Source: an uncultured Aquimarina sp. (GTDB lineage Bacteria; Bacteroidota; Bacteroidia; Flavobacteriales; Flavobacteriaceae). Taken from it: DNA of 64,000 nt. A program made the translations under genes and the position numbers. Under the pieces are notes generated by a model. That model had not been told where the DNA came from. It did no database searches and saw only the letters and a list, made by a program, of their open reading frames with translations. Every line of letters begins with the position of its first letter. The stretch's first letter is position 1. The stretch is taken from positions 310,001-374,000 of the forward strand of contig CANMWA010000001.1 of assembly GCA_947501475.1 (NCBI GenBank), given 5' to 3'. Below are positions 34,153 to 43,158 of the stretch, piece after piece.

Positions 34153-35154
34153 ATGGAAGAAAACAGTTCTATTGATATTGCTTCAATTAACCAGAAAATA
34201 GAGAAAGAATCTGCCTTTGTAGATTTACTTACTTTAGAAATGAACAAGGTGATTGTGGGTCAGAAACATATGGTAGAGCGCTTGCTCATTGGACTATTAG
34301 GTCAAGGACATATTTTGCTTGAAGGGGTTCCTGGATTAGCAAAAACACTTGCAATCAATACGTTATCTCAAGCGGTTCATGGTAGTTTTAGCCGTATACA
34401 ATTTACACCAGACTTATTACCAGCCGATGTAGTAGGAACCTTGATCTTTAACATGAAAGAGAATGATTTCTCGATTAAAAAAGGACCTATTTTTGCCAAT
34501 TTTGTACTGGCAGATGAGATTAATCGTGCTCCTGCAAAAGTACAGAGTGCCTTGCTAGAGGCAATGCAAGAAAAACAAGTGACTATCGGTGATGAGACAT
34601 TCATATTAGACAAACCATTTTTAGTAATGGCTACTCAAAACCCAGTAGAACAAGAAGGAACATATCCTTTACCAGAAGCCCAGGTAGACCGTTTTATGTT
34701 GAAAACTGTGATTGATTATCCAAAATTAGACGAAGAACAACTCATTATTCGTGCTAATCTTAAAGGATCTTTTGAAAAAGTAAATCCTGTCGTTTCTATC
34801 GAGCAAATTCTTACTGCCCAAAAAGCAGTTAGAGAGGTATATATGGATGAGAAGATCGAAAAATATATCCTAGATATCATTTTTGCTACTCGTTATCCAG
34901 AAAAATATGGTCTCGAAGAATTAAAACCATTAATTAATTTTGGAGCTTCACCTCGTGGTAGTATCAATTTGGCCACTGCCGCAAAATGCTATGCTTTTAT
35001 TAAAAGAAGAGGATATGTAATCCCAGAAGACGTAAGAGCAATAATCCACGATGTATTACGTCATCGTATCGGGATTACCTATGAAGCTGAAGCCGAGAAT
35101 GTAACTTCAGAAGATATCATCAATAAGATTGTAAATGAGATCGAAGTACCATAG
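34153..35154 (+). CDS. MoxR-family AAA+ ATPase
   Basis: A 333-residue AAA+ ATPase. Walker A GVPGLAKT (58-65), Walker B LADEINR (119-125) and sensor-1 region MATQNPVEQEGTYPLPEAQ, with the arginine-rich AAA_lid C-terminus (FGASPRGSINLA). MoxR ATPases work with von Willebrand (vWA) proteins as metal-dependent chaperones. This one opens the Bat operon, followed by DUF58, a membrane protein, batA, batB, batC, batD and batE. The 250-bp spacer upstream probably carries the promoter, though I could not pick one box with confidence. Confidence 0.94.
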   Translation: MEENSSIDIASINQKIEKESAFVDLLTLEMNKVIVGQKHMVERLLIGLLGQGHILLEGVPGLAKTLAINTLSQAVHGSFSRIQFTPDLLPADVVGTLIFNMKENDFSIKKGPIFANFVLADEINRAPAKVQSALLEAMQEKQVTIGDETFILDKPFLVMATQNPVEQEGTYPLPEAQVDRFMLKTVIDYPKLDEEQLIIRANLKGSFEKVNPVVSIEQILTAQKAVREVYMDEKIEKYILDIIFATRYPEKYGLEELKPLINFGASPRGSINLATAAKCYAFIKRRGYVIPEDVRAIIHDVLRHRIGITYEAEAENVTSEDIINKIVNEIEVP

Positions 35155-35170
35155 TAGATGCTTTGCATCT

Positions 35171-35217
35171 GTACAAAGTCTCAAGTACAAAGAAATGAAG
35201 ACGTTGTACTTTGTACT
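35171..35217. repeat. GTACAAAG inverted and direct repeats in spacer
   Basis: GTACAAAG occurs at 35171 and 35185, and AGTACAAAG (35184-35192) is inverted as CTTTGTACT (35209-35217). It resembles the dispersed palindromes found in other spacers of this operon. Confidence 0.5.
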
Positions 35218-35252
35218 AATTACTTAATACTAACGAGCCAAAAGGCGAGTAA

Positions 35253-36119
35253 ATGGATACTAAAGAGTTACTTAAGAAAGTTCGAAAAATAGAAATCAAA
35301 ACACGTCGCTTAAGCGACCATATTTTTGGAGGAGAATATCACTCTACCTTCAAAGGACGCGGTATGACGTTTAGTGAAGTTAGACAATATCAATTTGGAG
35401 ACGACGTACGTAATATCGATTGGAATGTAACAGCGCGATACAACGAGCCATATATTAAAGTTTTTGAAGAAGAACGAGAATTGACTATGATGCTTATGGT
35501 AGATGTATCCGGTTCTCAATTATTTGGTACACAAGAACAATTTAAAAAAGGAATCATTACAGAAATTGCCGCGACACTGGCTTTTTCTGCTACACAAAAT
35601 AATGATAAAATTGGTTTGATTTTATTTACCGACGAGATCGAACTATATATACCACCCAAAAAAGGAAGGTATCATGTACTTAGAATTATTAGAGAACTAT
35701 TAGAATTCGAACCCAAAAGTAAAAAAACAAATATTACTGAAGCACTTAAGTTTTTATCTAATGTGATGAAAAAGAAAGCTATCGTATTTATCCTTTCAGA
35801 TTTTATTACAGACGATTATCAGCAAACACTCAAAATTGTTGGAAGTAAACATGATGTTACAGGGATAAGAGTATATGATAGACGAGAAGAAGAGATTCCT
35901 AACCTAGGTATGGTGCAAATGGAAGACGAAGAAACCGGAGAATTGCTTTTGGTCAATACAAGTTCAAAAAACACACGATTAAATTATAGCAAGTATTATC
36001 AAGAAAGAGTGGATTATTTTAAAGATAGTTTTACCCGTAGCGGATCAGGGTCAATAAGTAGCAGAATAGATGAAAGCTATGTAAAAAAATTACTAGGCTA
36101 TTTTAAAAGAAGAGGATAG
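35253..36119 (+). CDS. DUF58 protein with vWA-like fold
   Basis: A 288-residue protein with the DUF58 core GDDVRNIDWNVTARYNEPYIKVFEEEREL (about 49-77, quoted in part) and a metal-binding DVSGS motif (84-88). It has no membrane helix. In Bat and MoxR operons DUF58 proteins are regular partners of the MoxR ATPase. It lies 98 bp after moxR; the spacer contains repeats. The downstream gene's apparent overlap with it is likely due to an inserted repeat. Confidence 0.92.
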   Translation: MDTKELLKKVRKIEIKTRRLSDHIFGGEYHSTFKGRGMTFSEVRQYQFGDDVRNIDWNVTARYNEPYIKVFEEERELTMMLMVDVSGSQLFGTQEQFKKGIITEIAATLAFSATQNNDKIGLILFTDEIELYIPPKKGRYHVLRIIRELLEFEPKSKKTNITEALKFLSNVMKKKAIVFILSDFITDDYQQTLKIVGSKHDVTGIRVYDRREEEIPNLGMVQMEDEETGELLLVNTSSKNTRLNYSKYYQERVDYFKDSFTRSGSGSISSRIDESYVKKLLGYFKRRG

Positions 36120-36170
36120 TAGAGAATGAAGAATTACGAATTACGAAATATAAATATAAGATTTTCTATT

Positions 36171-36194
36171 CCCCCTTTGAAGGGGATTAGGGGG
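36171..36194. repeat. CCCCCTTTGAAGGGG-type dispersed repeat
   Basis: CCCCCTTTGAAGGGGATTAGGGGG contains CCCC-TTTGAA-GGGG and a longer C5/G5 pairing. Elements of this kind are scattered through many Bacteroidota genomes. It lies between the open-frame ATG at 36126 and the probable true start at 36195. Confidence 0.6.
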
Positions 36195-37787
36195 ATGTTT
36201 TTTAAAATGTTCTTCTTTTTGATGCTAAGTCAGTATAGTTTCTCCCAGGTTTCAGCAACTATCGATTCTACATCGATCAAAATCGGAGAAGAAATTCGTT
36301 ACAAAATGCAAGTCGAGGCAGATTCGACTCAGATTATTGTTTTCCCCGAAGGGAAGACATTTTTGCCACTCGAAGTCATAGATTCTTATACAATTGATAC
36401 GGCCAAAAACGGAAAACGTTTTAATTTAAGTAAAGAATATGCTTTAACACAATTCGATTCAGGTCATTATACGATCCCAAGACAAAAAGTACTCATTGGG
36501 GATCAAGTATTTTTTACAGATTCTCTCAACGTAGAAATAAGAGACGTTTTGGTCGATACCACTAAGCAAAAAATGTACGAGATCAAACCTTTGGTTGAGG
36601 TCGATGCGTCATTTTTTAATTGGAAAAAATACCTGTTATGGATACTCATTCCTTTGTTGTTGATAGGTATAATTGTATTTTTTGCCTTCAGAAGAAAAAA
36701 GAGGAAAGAAGCAAAAGAAGAAGAGCTCCCACCATACGAAAGAGCAATGCTAGCACTAAAACGAATTGATGAATCACATTTGCTAGAAAAAGATTCGCAT
36801 AAAGAATACTATTCACAATTAAGTGACACTGCACGTAAATATATTGATGAAGAAGTATATGATCATGCCATGGAAAGTACTACCGATGAGCTGATTGCAA
36901 AACTAGACGAAGAGATAAAATCAGGAATACTTGATCTAGACAAGAAAACGATCGATGAACTCAAAAATGTACTTAAAACTGCAGACATGGCAAAGTTTGC
37001 CAAATCCAGACCAGATATCATGACGGCAAAAGCAGATCGTAATGTTATAGAGCGTGTCATCAATCAGACCAAAGAAGCAATACCAGAACCAACAGAAGAT
37101 GAGCTGCTGGCCGATGAAGAATACAGAAAAGAAGTTGCGGATAAAAAACGTAGAAAGAAAATCATTTTAGGTAGCCTTGGAGCAATAAGTGTTATAGCCA
37201 TTACGTTGATTATTTTTATTGCGATTAAAGGATATGATGTAGTAAAAGATACTTTATTAGGGCATCCTACCAAAGAACTAGCAGAGGGCGAATGGATTTC
37301 TAGCGCCTATGGTTCTCCGCCAGTTACCGTGTTAACACCAAAAGTGCTGATTCGTAATAACTTTCAAATGACCGACCAGCAAAGACAAACTCTTAAAGGA
37401 AACGAAACTTTTGTCTACGGAAGCCTTATCGGAAATTTTCAAGTAGTAGTATCTACAGTTCAATACAATCAACCTACAGAAATAGAATTAAATAAGATTG
37501 TAGAAGGAGTAGTAGATAGTTTTGAAGCCAAGGGAGCCAAAAATATCTCTGTAAAAGATGAAGAGTATGAAACATTAGGTGGTGCCAAAGGCATTAAAGT
37601 ATTCGGAAATTTAGAAATTGAAAATTCGGTAACTAAAAAACAACAAAAAAATGAGTATGTGATGCTTAACTTTGCCGAAAACGGAGGGTTCCAGCAAATA
37701 ACAGTTGTGTATGATATTAATGATCGCTACGCCAAGGATATTGCACAACGAATAATCAACTCTGTAGAACTTAAAAATGCCAAATAA
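36195..37787 (+). CDS. Bat-operon membrane protein of unknown function
   Basis: With the start at ATG 36195 the protein has 530 residues and a clean signal peptide (MFFKMFFFLMLSQYSFSQ). Then come a periplasmic Ig-like domain (about 20-140), one membrane helix (LLWILIPLLLIGIIVFFAF), a cytoplasmic helical region (ELPPYERAMLALKRIDESHLLEK..., DUF4381-like in feel) and a second helix (GSLGAISVIAITLIIFIAI). A C-terminal domain of about 150 residues follows. Members of this position in the operon combine features of BatD. The longer frame from 36126 would add 23 residues encoded by repeat DNA. It stops 2 bp before batA. Confidence 0.8.
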   Translation: MFFKMFFFLMLSQYSFSQVSATIDSTSIKIGEEIRYKMQVEADSTQIIVFPEGKTFLPLEVIDSYTIDTAKNGKRFNLSKEYALTQFDSGHYTIPRQKVLIGDQVFFTDSLNVEIRDVLVDTTKQKMYEIKPLVEVDASFFNWKKYLLWILIPLLLIGIIVFFAFRRKKRKEAKEEELPPYERAMLALKRIDESHLLEKDSHKEYYSQLSDTARKYIDEEVYDHAMESTTDELIAKLDEEIKSGILDLDKKTIDELKNVLKTADMAKFAKSRPDIMTAKADRNVIERVINQTKEAIPEPTEDELLADEEYRKEVADKKRRKKIILGSLGAISVIAITLIIFIAIKGYDVVKDTLLGHPTKELAEGEWISSAYGSPPVTVLTPKVLIRNNFQMTDQQRQTLKGNETFVYGSLIGNFQVVVSTVQYNQPTEIELNKIVEGVVDSFEAKGAKNISVKDEEYETLGGAKGIKVFGNLEIENSVTKKQQKNEYVMLNFAENGGFQQITVVYDINDRYAKDIAQRIINSVELKNAK

Positions 37788-37789
37788 CC

Positions 37790-38794
37790 ATGTTTGAAAA
37801 TTTTACATTTGAAGACCCACAGTTTTTTTGGTTGTTTTTACTACTTCCAATAGCAATAGCTTGGTATATCTGGAAACGCAACAAGCAACAAGCAGCATTA
37901 AAGATATCAAGTATCAAAGGGTTTAAAGTTTCGGGAAGCTTGCTTACCAAACTAAAACCGTTACTATTTGTATTTAGATTAGTGGCAATGTCATTAATCA
38001 TTACTGCACTAGCCAGACCTAGAACTGTTGATGTATCAACCAAAACCAAAACAACCAAGGGGATCGATATTGTGATGTCTATAGATGTATCGGCAAGTAT
38101 GCTGGCAAAAGACCTAAAACCTAATCGATTAGAAGCTTTAAAAGATGTCGCAGCCGAGTTTATAAAAGATAGACCTAATGATCGCATAGGGCTGGTTGTA
38201 TATGCAGGAGAAAGTTTTACCAAAACACCCATCACAAGCGATAAATCTATAGTGTTAAATAGCATGAAAGATGTGCGATATGATAACGTATTAGAAAATG
38301 GGACCGCTATAGGTATGGGGCTAGCAACATCAGTTAATAGACTCAAAGACAGTAAAGCCAAGAGCAAGGTTATTATTTTACTTACTGACGGATCTAATAA
38401 TGCAGGTTTCATAGATCCAAAAATAGCATCAGAATTAGCAGTAGAATACGGGATCAAAACCTATACTATAGGGATTGGTACCAATGGGATGGCATTAACA
38501 CCAGTAGCGATATTACCAAACGGCTCTTTTCAATACGGGATGGGAAAAGTAGAAATTGATGAAGATTTACTTAAAGAAATTGCCAAGGTAACCGGAGGGA
38601 AATATTTTAGAGCAACAAATAACAAAAAATTAGAACAGATTTATCAAGAAATTGATAAATTAGAAAAAACCGATATCGAAGAATTTAAGTTCTATAATTA
38701 TGAAGAAAAATTCAGATTCTTAGTGTTGCTGGCAGGCTTATTAATATTTGTAGAGTTTTTGTTGCGATACACAGTATTTAGAAGTTTTATTTAA
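37790..38794 (+). CDS. batA: BatA, membrane vWA protein
   Basis: A 334-residue protein with membrane helices at about 12-28 and 56-75, a vWA domain (about 90-285) with an intact MIDAS motif DVSAS (Asp99, Ser101, Ser103) and later DGSNN, and a C-terminal helix (FLVLLAGLLIFVEFLL). BatA and BatB are thought to form a membrane complex acting with MoxR; the name comes from Bacteroides aerotolerance. The start lies 2 bp after the previous stop. Confidence 0.93.
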   Translation: MFENFTFEDPQFFWLFLLLPIAIAWYIWKRNKQQAALKISSIKGFKVSGSLLTKLKPLLFVFRLVAMSLIITALARPRTVDVSTKTKTTKGIDIVMSIDVSASMLAKDLKPNRLEALKDVAAEFIKDRPNDRIGLVVYAGESFTKTPITSDKSIVLNSMKDVRYDNVLENGTAIGMGLATSVNRLKDSKAKSKVIILLTDGSNNAGFIDPKIASELAVEYGIKTYTIGIGTNGMALTPVAILPNGSFQYGMGKVEIDEDLLKEIAKVTGGKYFRATNNKKLEQIYQEIDKLEKTDIEEFKFYNYEEKFRFLVLLAGLLIFVEFLLRYTVFRSFI

Positions 38795-38804
38795 TAAAAA
38801 AATA

Positions 38805-39311
38805 TTGAAAAAAGGAATCATCATATTAGGAAGTTCGAGAAGTAACGGAGATACTTTTAAAGCAGTCTCTTATTTAAAAGATATTACTGGATTTGAAATT
38901 ATAGACCTTAATCAAAAAGATATAGGCCATTATGATTATGAATTTAAAAATAATGACGACGATTTTAATTTTCTATTCAAAGGTGTTGTTCAAAATTATG
39001 ACACTGTAGTATTTGCCACACCAGTATATTGGTATACAATGAGCGGTATTATGAAGACATTTTTGGATAGAATTTCAGATTTTTTGAAAAACGAAAAAGA
39101 TTACGGCAGAATGCTTAGAGGTAAAAACATGGCATTAATAAGTTGTAGTAATGATGATGACCGCCCAGAAGAGTTTGCATTACCATTTTCGCGAAGCGCA
39201 AGCTATCTCGGAATGAATTATGTTGGAGATATGCATTCTTGGGTAAAAGAAGACGAACTTCCTATAGAAGTAAAAGAAAAAATGAATGCATTTGCATTAA
39301 CTATTAAATAA
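38805..39311 (+). CDS. NAD(P)H-dependent FMN reductase, flavodoxin fold
   Basis: A 168-residue protein. The N-terminal phosphate-binding loop LGSSRSNGDTFKA (8-20) and the TPVYWYTMSGIMKTFLDR block are hallmarks of NADPH-dependent FMN reductases and flavodoxin-like quinone reductases. It starts with TTG at 38805, 10 bp after batA; no ATG fits. It is not a standard Bat gene and sits between batA and batB, followed by a dispersed repeat, so it appears to be an insertion into the operon. A redox enzyme in an operon linked to oxidative stress may be meaningful or accidental. Confidence 0.85.
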   Translation: MKKGIIILGSSRSNGDTFKAVSYLKDITGFEIIDLNQKDIGHYDYEFKNNDDDFNFLFKGVVQNYDTVVFATPVYWYTMSGIMKTFLDRISDFLKNEKDYGRMLRGKNMALISCSNDDDRPEEFALPFSRSASYLGMNYVGDMHSWVKEDELPIEVKEKMNAFALTIK

Positions 39312-39320
39312 TTAAACTGT

Positions 39321-39362
39321 CACACTGAGCCTGTCTGCCGACGAGGCAGGCTCGTCGAAGTG
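39321..39362. repeat. CACTGAGCCTG...GTCGAAGTG dispersed palindrome
   Basis: Nested inverted repeats: CTGCC-GACGA-GGCAG inside GAGCCTG/CAGGCTC, inside CACT/AGTG. GC content is far above the flanks. Elements of this type are scattered through Bacteroidota genomes. It lies in the 92-bp spacer before batB. Confidence 0.7.
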
Positions 39363-39403
39363 TATTTAGAGTATGAAAACTCAAACTTTATTGTAAAAGC
39401 AAT

Positions 39404-40438
39404 ATGTACTTACTAGAAGAAAAAATATATTTTTGGCTGTTTTTGGGTATTCCTGTACTCATTCTACTATTTTTGGCTGTTTTGGTTTGGCAAAAAACAA
39501 CCCAGAAAAAGTTTGCTGATGCAGCATTACTTAAAAAACTAAGCCCAAACCAATCTATTTTTAAATCGATCTTTAAGATCATTGTAATTAGCTTGGCTTT
39601 GGCCTGTATGGTTATTGCATTAGTAAATCCAAAAGTAGGTACCAAACTCGAAACTGTAAAGAGAGAAGGGGTAGATGTGGTTTTTGCTATTGATGTATCC
39701 AAGAGTATGTTGGCAGAAGACATAGCCCCTAATAGATTAGAAAAATCTAAGCAACTTATCACTCAAATTATTAATAATTTGGCAAGTGATCGCATAGGGA
39801 TTATTGCTTATGCAGGTAGTGCTTTTCCGCAGTTACCTATCACAACAGATTATGCTTCAGGAAAAATGTTTCTGCAAGCGATGAATACCGAAATGCTTTC
39901 TTCTCAAGGCACTGCCATTTATGAAGCTATAGAGTTGGCTAAGACCTATTACAATGATGAAGAACAAACCAATAGAGTTCTTTTTATTGTAAGTGATGGC
40001 GAAGATCATGAAGGTAATGTAACATCGATCGCCGAAGAAGCTTCAAAAGAAGGAATAAAAATTTTTACTATCGGGGTTGGATCAGAAAAAGGAGCACCCA
40101 TTCCTATAAAAAGAAACGGAATCGTACAAAGCTATAAGAAAAATAATCAAGGAGGTACCGTGATTACAAAATTAGACCCGACAATTTTGCAGGAAATTGC
40201 CAACGAAGCAAATGGTACATATATTGAAGGTAAAAACACAAACAAAGTGGTAGAAGAAGTTACTACGATCCTTCAGAATATGGATAAAAAAGAATTCGAA
40301 GCCAAACAATTTGCAGATTTCAAAGATCAGTTTCAATGGTTTCTAGCTGCGGGGTTATTGTTATTATTTTTAGATATATTCTTTTTAGAAAGAAAAACAT
40401 CATGGCTTAAAAAATTAAATCTTTTTAATGAACAATAG
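39404..40438 (+). CDS. batB: BatB, membrane vWA protein
   Basis: A 344-residue paralogue of BatA with two N-terminal helices (about 10-28, 58-75), an intact MIDAS DVSKS (Asp97, Ser99, Ser101), DGEDH in the second metal loop and a C-terminal helix (WFLAAGLLLLFLDIFFL). Its last 11 bases overlap the start of batC, indicating translational coupling. Confidence 0.93.
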   Translation: MYLLEEKIYFWLFLGIPVLILLFLAVLVWQKTTQKKFADAALLKKLSPNQSIFKSIFKIIVISLALACMVIALVNPKVGTKLETVKREGVDVVFAIDVSKSMLAEDIAPNRLEKSKQLITQIINNLASDRIGIIAYAGSAFPQLPITTDYASGKMFLQAMNTEMLSSQGTAIYEAIELAKTYYNDEEQTNRVLFIVSDGEDHEGNVTSIAEEASKEGIKIFTIGVGSEKGAPIPIKRNGIVQSYKKNNQGGTVITKLDPTILQEIANEANGTYIEGKNTNKVVEEVTTILQNMDKKEFEAKQFADFKDQFQWFLAAGLLLLFLDIFFLERKTSWLKKLNLFNEQ

Positions 40439-41339
40439 TATGCGATATTATTTAATAATCATATTGTGTTTCCAGTTCGGAATTACTTTTTCTCAAGAAG
40501 AACTTCTTGAAGAAGCTGCTAATGAAGCAAAGCGTTTTGTCGCTACTGGTAATGAAGTGCTTGTAGAAGAAGGTAATTTTCCTAAGGCCGAAGGTGAGTA
40601 CAGAAAAGCAATTTCTAAAAACCCGGTGGATCCAACGGCAAAATATAATTTGGCAAACGCATATTACAATTCTAAAAAATATGATGAAGCTAATTTACGT
40701 TATACAGAAGCTTCAAAAGTAACTACAGCGACCAAGTTAGAAAAACATAAGGCATTCCATAATCAAGGGAATACTTACATGGAGCAAAAGAAATATAAAG
40801 AAGCAGTAGAAGCTTACAAAAATGCATTAAGAAATAATCCAAAAGATAATGAAACTAGATACAATCTAGCTTTGGCCAAAAAAATGCTGGAACAAGAACA
40901 GCAAAAAAATGATCAAAATCAAGATGATCAAAACAAAGATCAGGATCAGGATAAAAAGCAAGATAATCAAGACCAGAAAGAAGGAGACGACAAAGAAGAA
41001 AAGAAAGGTGACGAAGGAGATAAAGAGCAAGATCCAAAAGATGGAGATCAAAAGGATAAAGGTGATCAAGGAGAGGATGAAAAAGAAGAAGGAGATAAAG
41101 AAAAAGAAGAAGGAGAGCCAAAAGATGATAAAAAAGGTGAGGGAGAAGATCAAAAAGATGAACAAGGTGAGCCCAAGAAACCACAGGGACAACAACCACA
41201 ACAAGCACAAGGTCAATTGTCTCCTCAGCAAGTAAAAAGCTTGCTAGAAGCAATGAACAATGAAGAAAAGAAAGTACAGGATAAGATCAATGCAAAAAAA
41301 GCTCAAGGGTCAAAAATAAAAACCGAAAAAGACTGGTAG
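40428..41339 (+). CDS. batC: BatC, TPR protein with long charged tail
   Basis: A 303-residue secreted or periplasmic protein: signal peptide (MRYYLIIILCFQFGITFSQ, which starts at a second in-frame ATG, 40440), TPR repeats at about 45-150 (AKYNLANAYYNSKKYDEANLRYTEA, YKEAVEAYKNALRNNPKDNETRYNLA, both quoted in part), then about 100 residues of almost only Asp, Glu, Lys, Gln and Gly. A short conserved tail follows (LSPQQVKSLLEAMNNEEKKVQDKINA). TPR plus low-complexity tail is the usual BatC layout. Long antisense and alternate frames here come from the biased composition. Confidence 0.88.
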   Translation: MNNSMRYYLIIILCFQFGITFSQEELLEEAANEAKRFVATGNEVLVEEGNFPKAEGEYRKAISKNPVDPTAKYNLANAYYNSKKYDEANLRYTEASKVTTATKLEKHKAFHNQGNTYMEQKKYKEAVEAYKNALRNNPKDNETRYNLALAKKMLEQEQQKNDQNQDDQNKDQDQDKKQDNQDQKEGDDKEEKKGDEGDKEQDPKDGDQKDKGDQGEDEKEEGDKEKEEGEPKDDKKGEGEDQKDEQGEPKKPQGQQPQQAQGQLSPQQVKSLLEAMNNEEKKVQDKINAKKAQGSKIKTEKDW

Positions 41340-41345
41340 AATATC

Positions 41346-41378
41346 AAACCTCACAGGTCTTTAAGACCTGTGAGGTTT
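41346..41378. repeat. Perfect 16-bp palindrome AAACCTCACAGGTCTT
   Basis: AAACCTCACAGGTCTT and its exact reverse complement are separated by one T. It fills the 52-bp spacer between batC and batD. There is no T run, and the operon continues, so it is more likely a dispersed palindromic repeat or an mRNA processing or stability site than a terminator. Confidence 0.75.
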
Positions 41379-41391
41379 AAAAAGAATAAAA

Positions 41392-43158
41392 ATGAAACTA
41401 AAACTAATTTTTCTAACATTATTTCTGATCATAGCTCAGCTTACATCGGCACAAGTAAAGTTTGAGGCCAAAGTGAGTAAGACGAAGTTAGGAGTGAATG
41501 AAAGATTACGTGTAGATTTTGAAATGAATAAGGATGGAGACAATTTTACACCTCCTTCTTTTCTTGGATTTACAGTGGTTGGTGGACCTAATCAATCTAT
41601 TAGCAATTCTTGGATTAATGGTAAGAGATCCTATGCTAAAACATTCAGTTATTTTCTTGAACCCAGAGGCAGAGGAAAATTTACGATTAAACAAGCCACA
41701 ATAGAGATCGATGGGCAGATCTATAAAACTTTACCGATTAAGGTTGAAGTAACAGGGGCTGTAGATAAACCAAAAGACGGTAATGATACCGATTTTGTGG
41801 CTAGTGAGAATCTACATCTGGTTGCCGAAGTTTCTAAAGCCGACCCTTATCTAAATGAAGCAATTACAGTAGTTTATAAACTATATGTGAGTCCACGAAT
41901 TAGTGTGAGTAACTGGCGCGAGTTAGATAGTCCAAAATATAGTGATTTTTGGAGCCAGGCTATTGATATGAAACAGCTCAGGATCGAAAACGGGCAGTAC
42001 AAAGGAGAACCTTATCGTTATGTGGTACTTCGAAAAACCGTATTATATCCGCAAAAAACAGGAAAATTAAATATAGAACCTCTTACATTAACGGTATCGG
42101 TAGATGTACCCACCAAGAGGAGAGATATATTTGGAGGTAGATTATATTCTACCGTTAATAAAACTGTGGCAGCTGGTAATAGAACAATCAATGTAAAGTC
42201 ATTACCCGAACAAGGTAAACCAGATGATTTTTCGGGAGCTGTTGGATCTTTTGATTTTAAAGTAACGACCAATAAATCAGAATTAGATGCAACAGAATCA
42301 CTAGACGCTAGAGTATCGGTTTCTGGTAATGGAAATCTTAAATTGTTTGATCTGCCAAAGCTTAATGTACCTAATGGCTTAGAACAGTATGAGCCGCAAC
42401 ATGATGAAAGGGTAAGAACAAACCTTACAGGTATGGCCGGTAATATTTCAGACACATATACCTTAGTGCCACAATATAAAGGTAAGTACCCGTTACCACC
42501 GATTTCGTTCTCGTATTTTGATCTTAAAACCGAAAGTTATAAAAGAATCACTACAGATGAGATTGTAATCAATGTAAAAACTGGACCCGAAGGAGAAACT
42601 ATTGTGACACCCTCAGGATCTTCAACTGGAAACAAAAAATTGGTAACTCAAACAGGAAAACAATTTAGGTTTTTGAAATTAAACGCCAATCTGAGTTCGA
42701 TTAACAAGAAACACTTCTTTAAGTCTACTGCGTATTGGCTGTCATTAACGGCACCCCTATTAGCGATTCCTCTATTCTTGTTTTTCGGAAAAAGAAGAGA
42801 AGAAAGATTAAGTGATGTAAGTGGTAACAGAGTGCGCAAAGCAAACAAACTTGCACGTAAATACCTTTCTGAAGCCAAGAAAAATTTAGGCAATCAAAAA
42901 GAGTTTTATATCGCTATGGAGCGAGCTTTGCATAATTACTTAAAAGCAAAGTTACATATTCAAACTAGTGATATGAGTAAAGATCGTATACAACGATTAT
43001 TAAAAGAGCGCGAAGTAGAAGACACAGTCTCAATAGAATTTATTGCCTTATTAGAAAGTTGTGAGTTTGCAAGATATACACCTTCTTCAACCTCGGCGAT
43101 GCAACAAGACTATGACAAAGCTTCAAGAGTTATTGCATCCATAGATAAACAATTATAG
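41392..43158 (+). CDS. batD: BatD, oxygen-tolerance family protein
   Basis: A 588-residue protein: signal peptide (IAQLTSAQ), several Ig-like beta domains (about 20-430) with the BatD marks FEAKVSKTKLGVNERLRVDF, PPSFLGFTVVGGPNQS and YFLEPRGRGKFTIK, a membrane helix (about 443-462) and a cytoplasmic helical tail (KANKLARKYLSEAKKNLGN). The gene ends directly against batE. Confidence 0.93.
   Translation: MKLKLIFLTLFLIIAQLTSAQVKFEAKVSKTKLGVNERLRVDFEMNKDGDNFTPPSFLGFTVVGGPNQSISNSWINGKRSYAKTFSYFLEPRGRGKFTIKQATIEIDGQIYKTLPIKVEVTGAVDKPKDGNDTDFVASENLHLVAEVSKADPYLNEAITVVYKLYVSPRISVSNWRELDSPKYSDFWSQAIDMKQLRIENGQYKGEPYRYVVLRKTVLYPQKTGKLNIEPLTLTVSVDVPTKRRDIFGGRLYSTVNKTVAAGNRTINVKSLPEQGKPDDFSGAVGSFDFKVTTNKSELDATESLDARVSVSGNGNLKLFDLPKLNVPNGLEQYEPQHDERVRTNLTGMAGNISDTYTLVPQYKGKYPLPPISFSYFDLKTESYKRITTDEIVINVKTGPEGETIVTPSGSSTGNKKLVTQTGKQFRFLKLNANLSSINKKHFFKSTAYWLSLTAPLLAIPLFLFFGKRREERLSDVSGNRVRKANKLARKYLSEAKKNLGNQKEFYIAMERALHNYLKAKLHIQTSDMSKDRIQRLLKEREVEDTVSIEFIALLESCEFARYTPSSTSAMQQDYDKASRVIASIDKQL

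Noticed and set aside
40855..41253. Long alternate-frame and antisense frames rich in Lys/Ile or Leu/Phe
   Set aside because: They mirror the Asp/Glu/Lys/Gln-rich tail of BatC; composition alone keeps them open.
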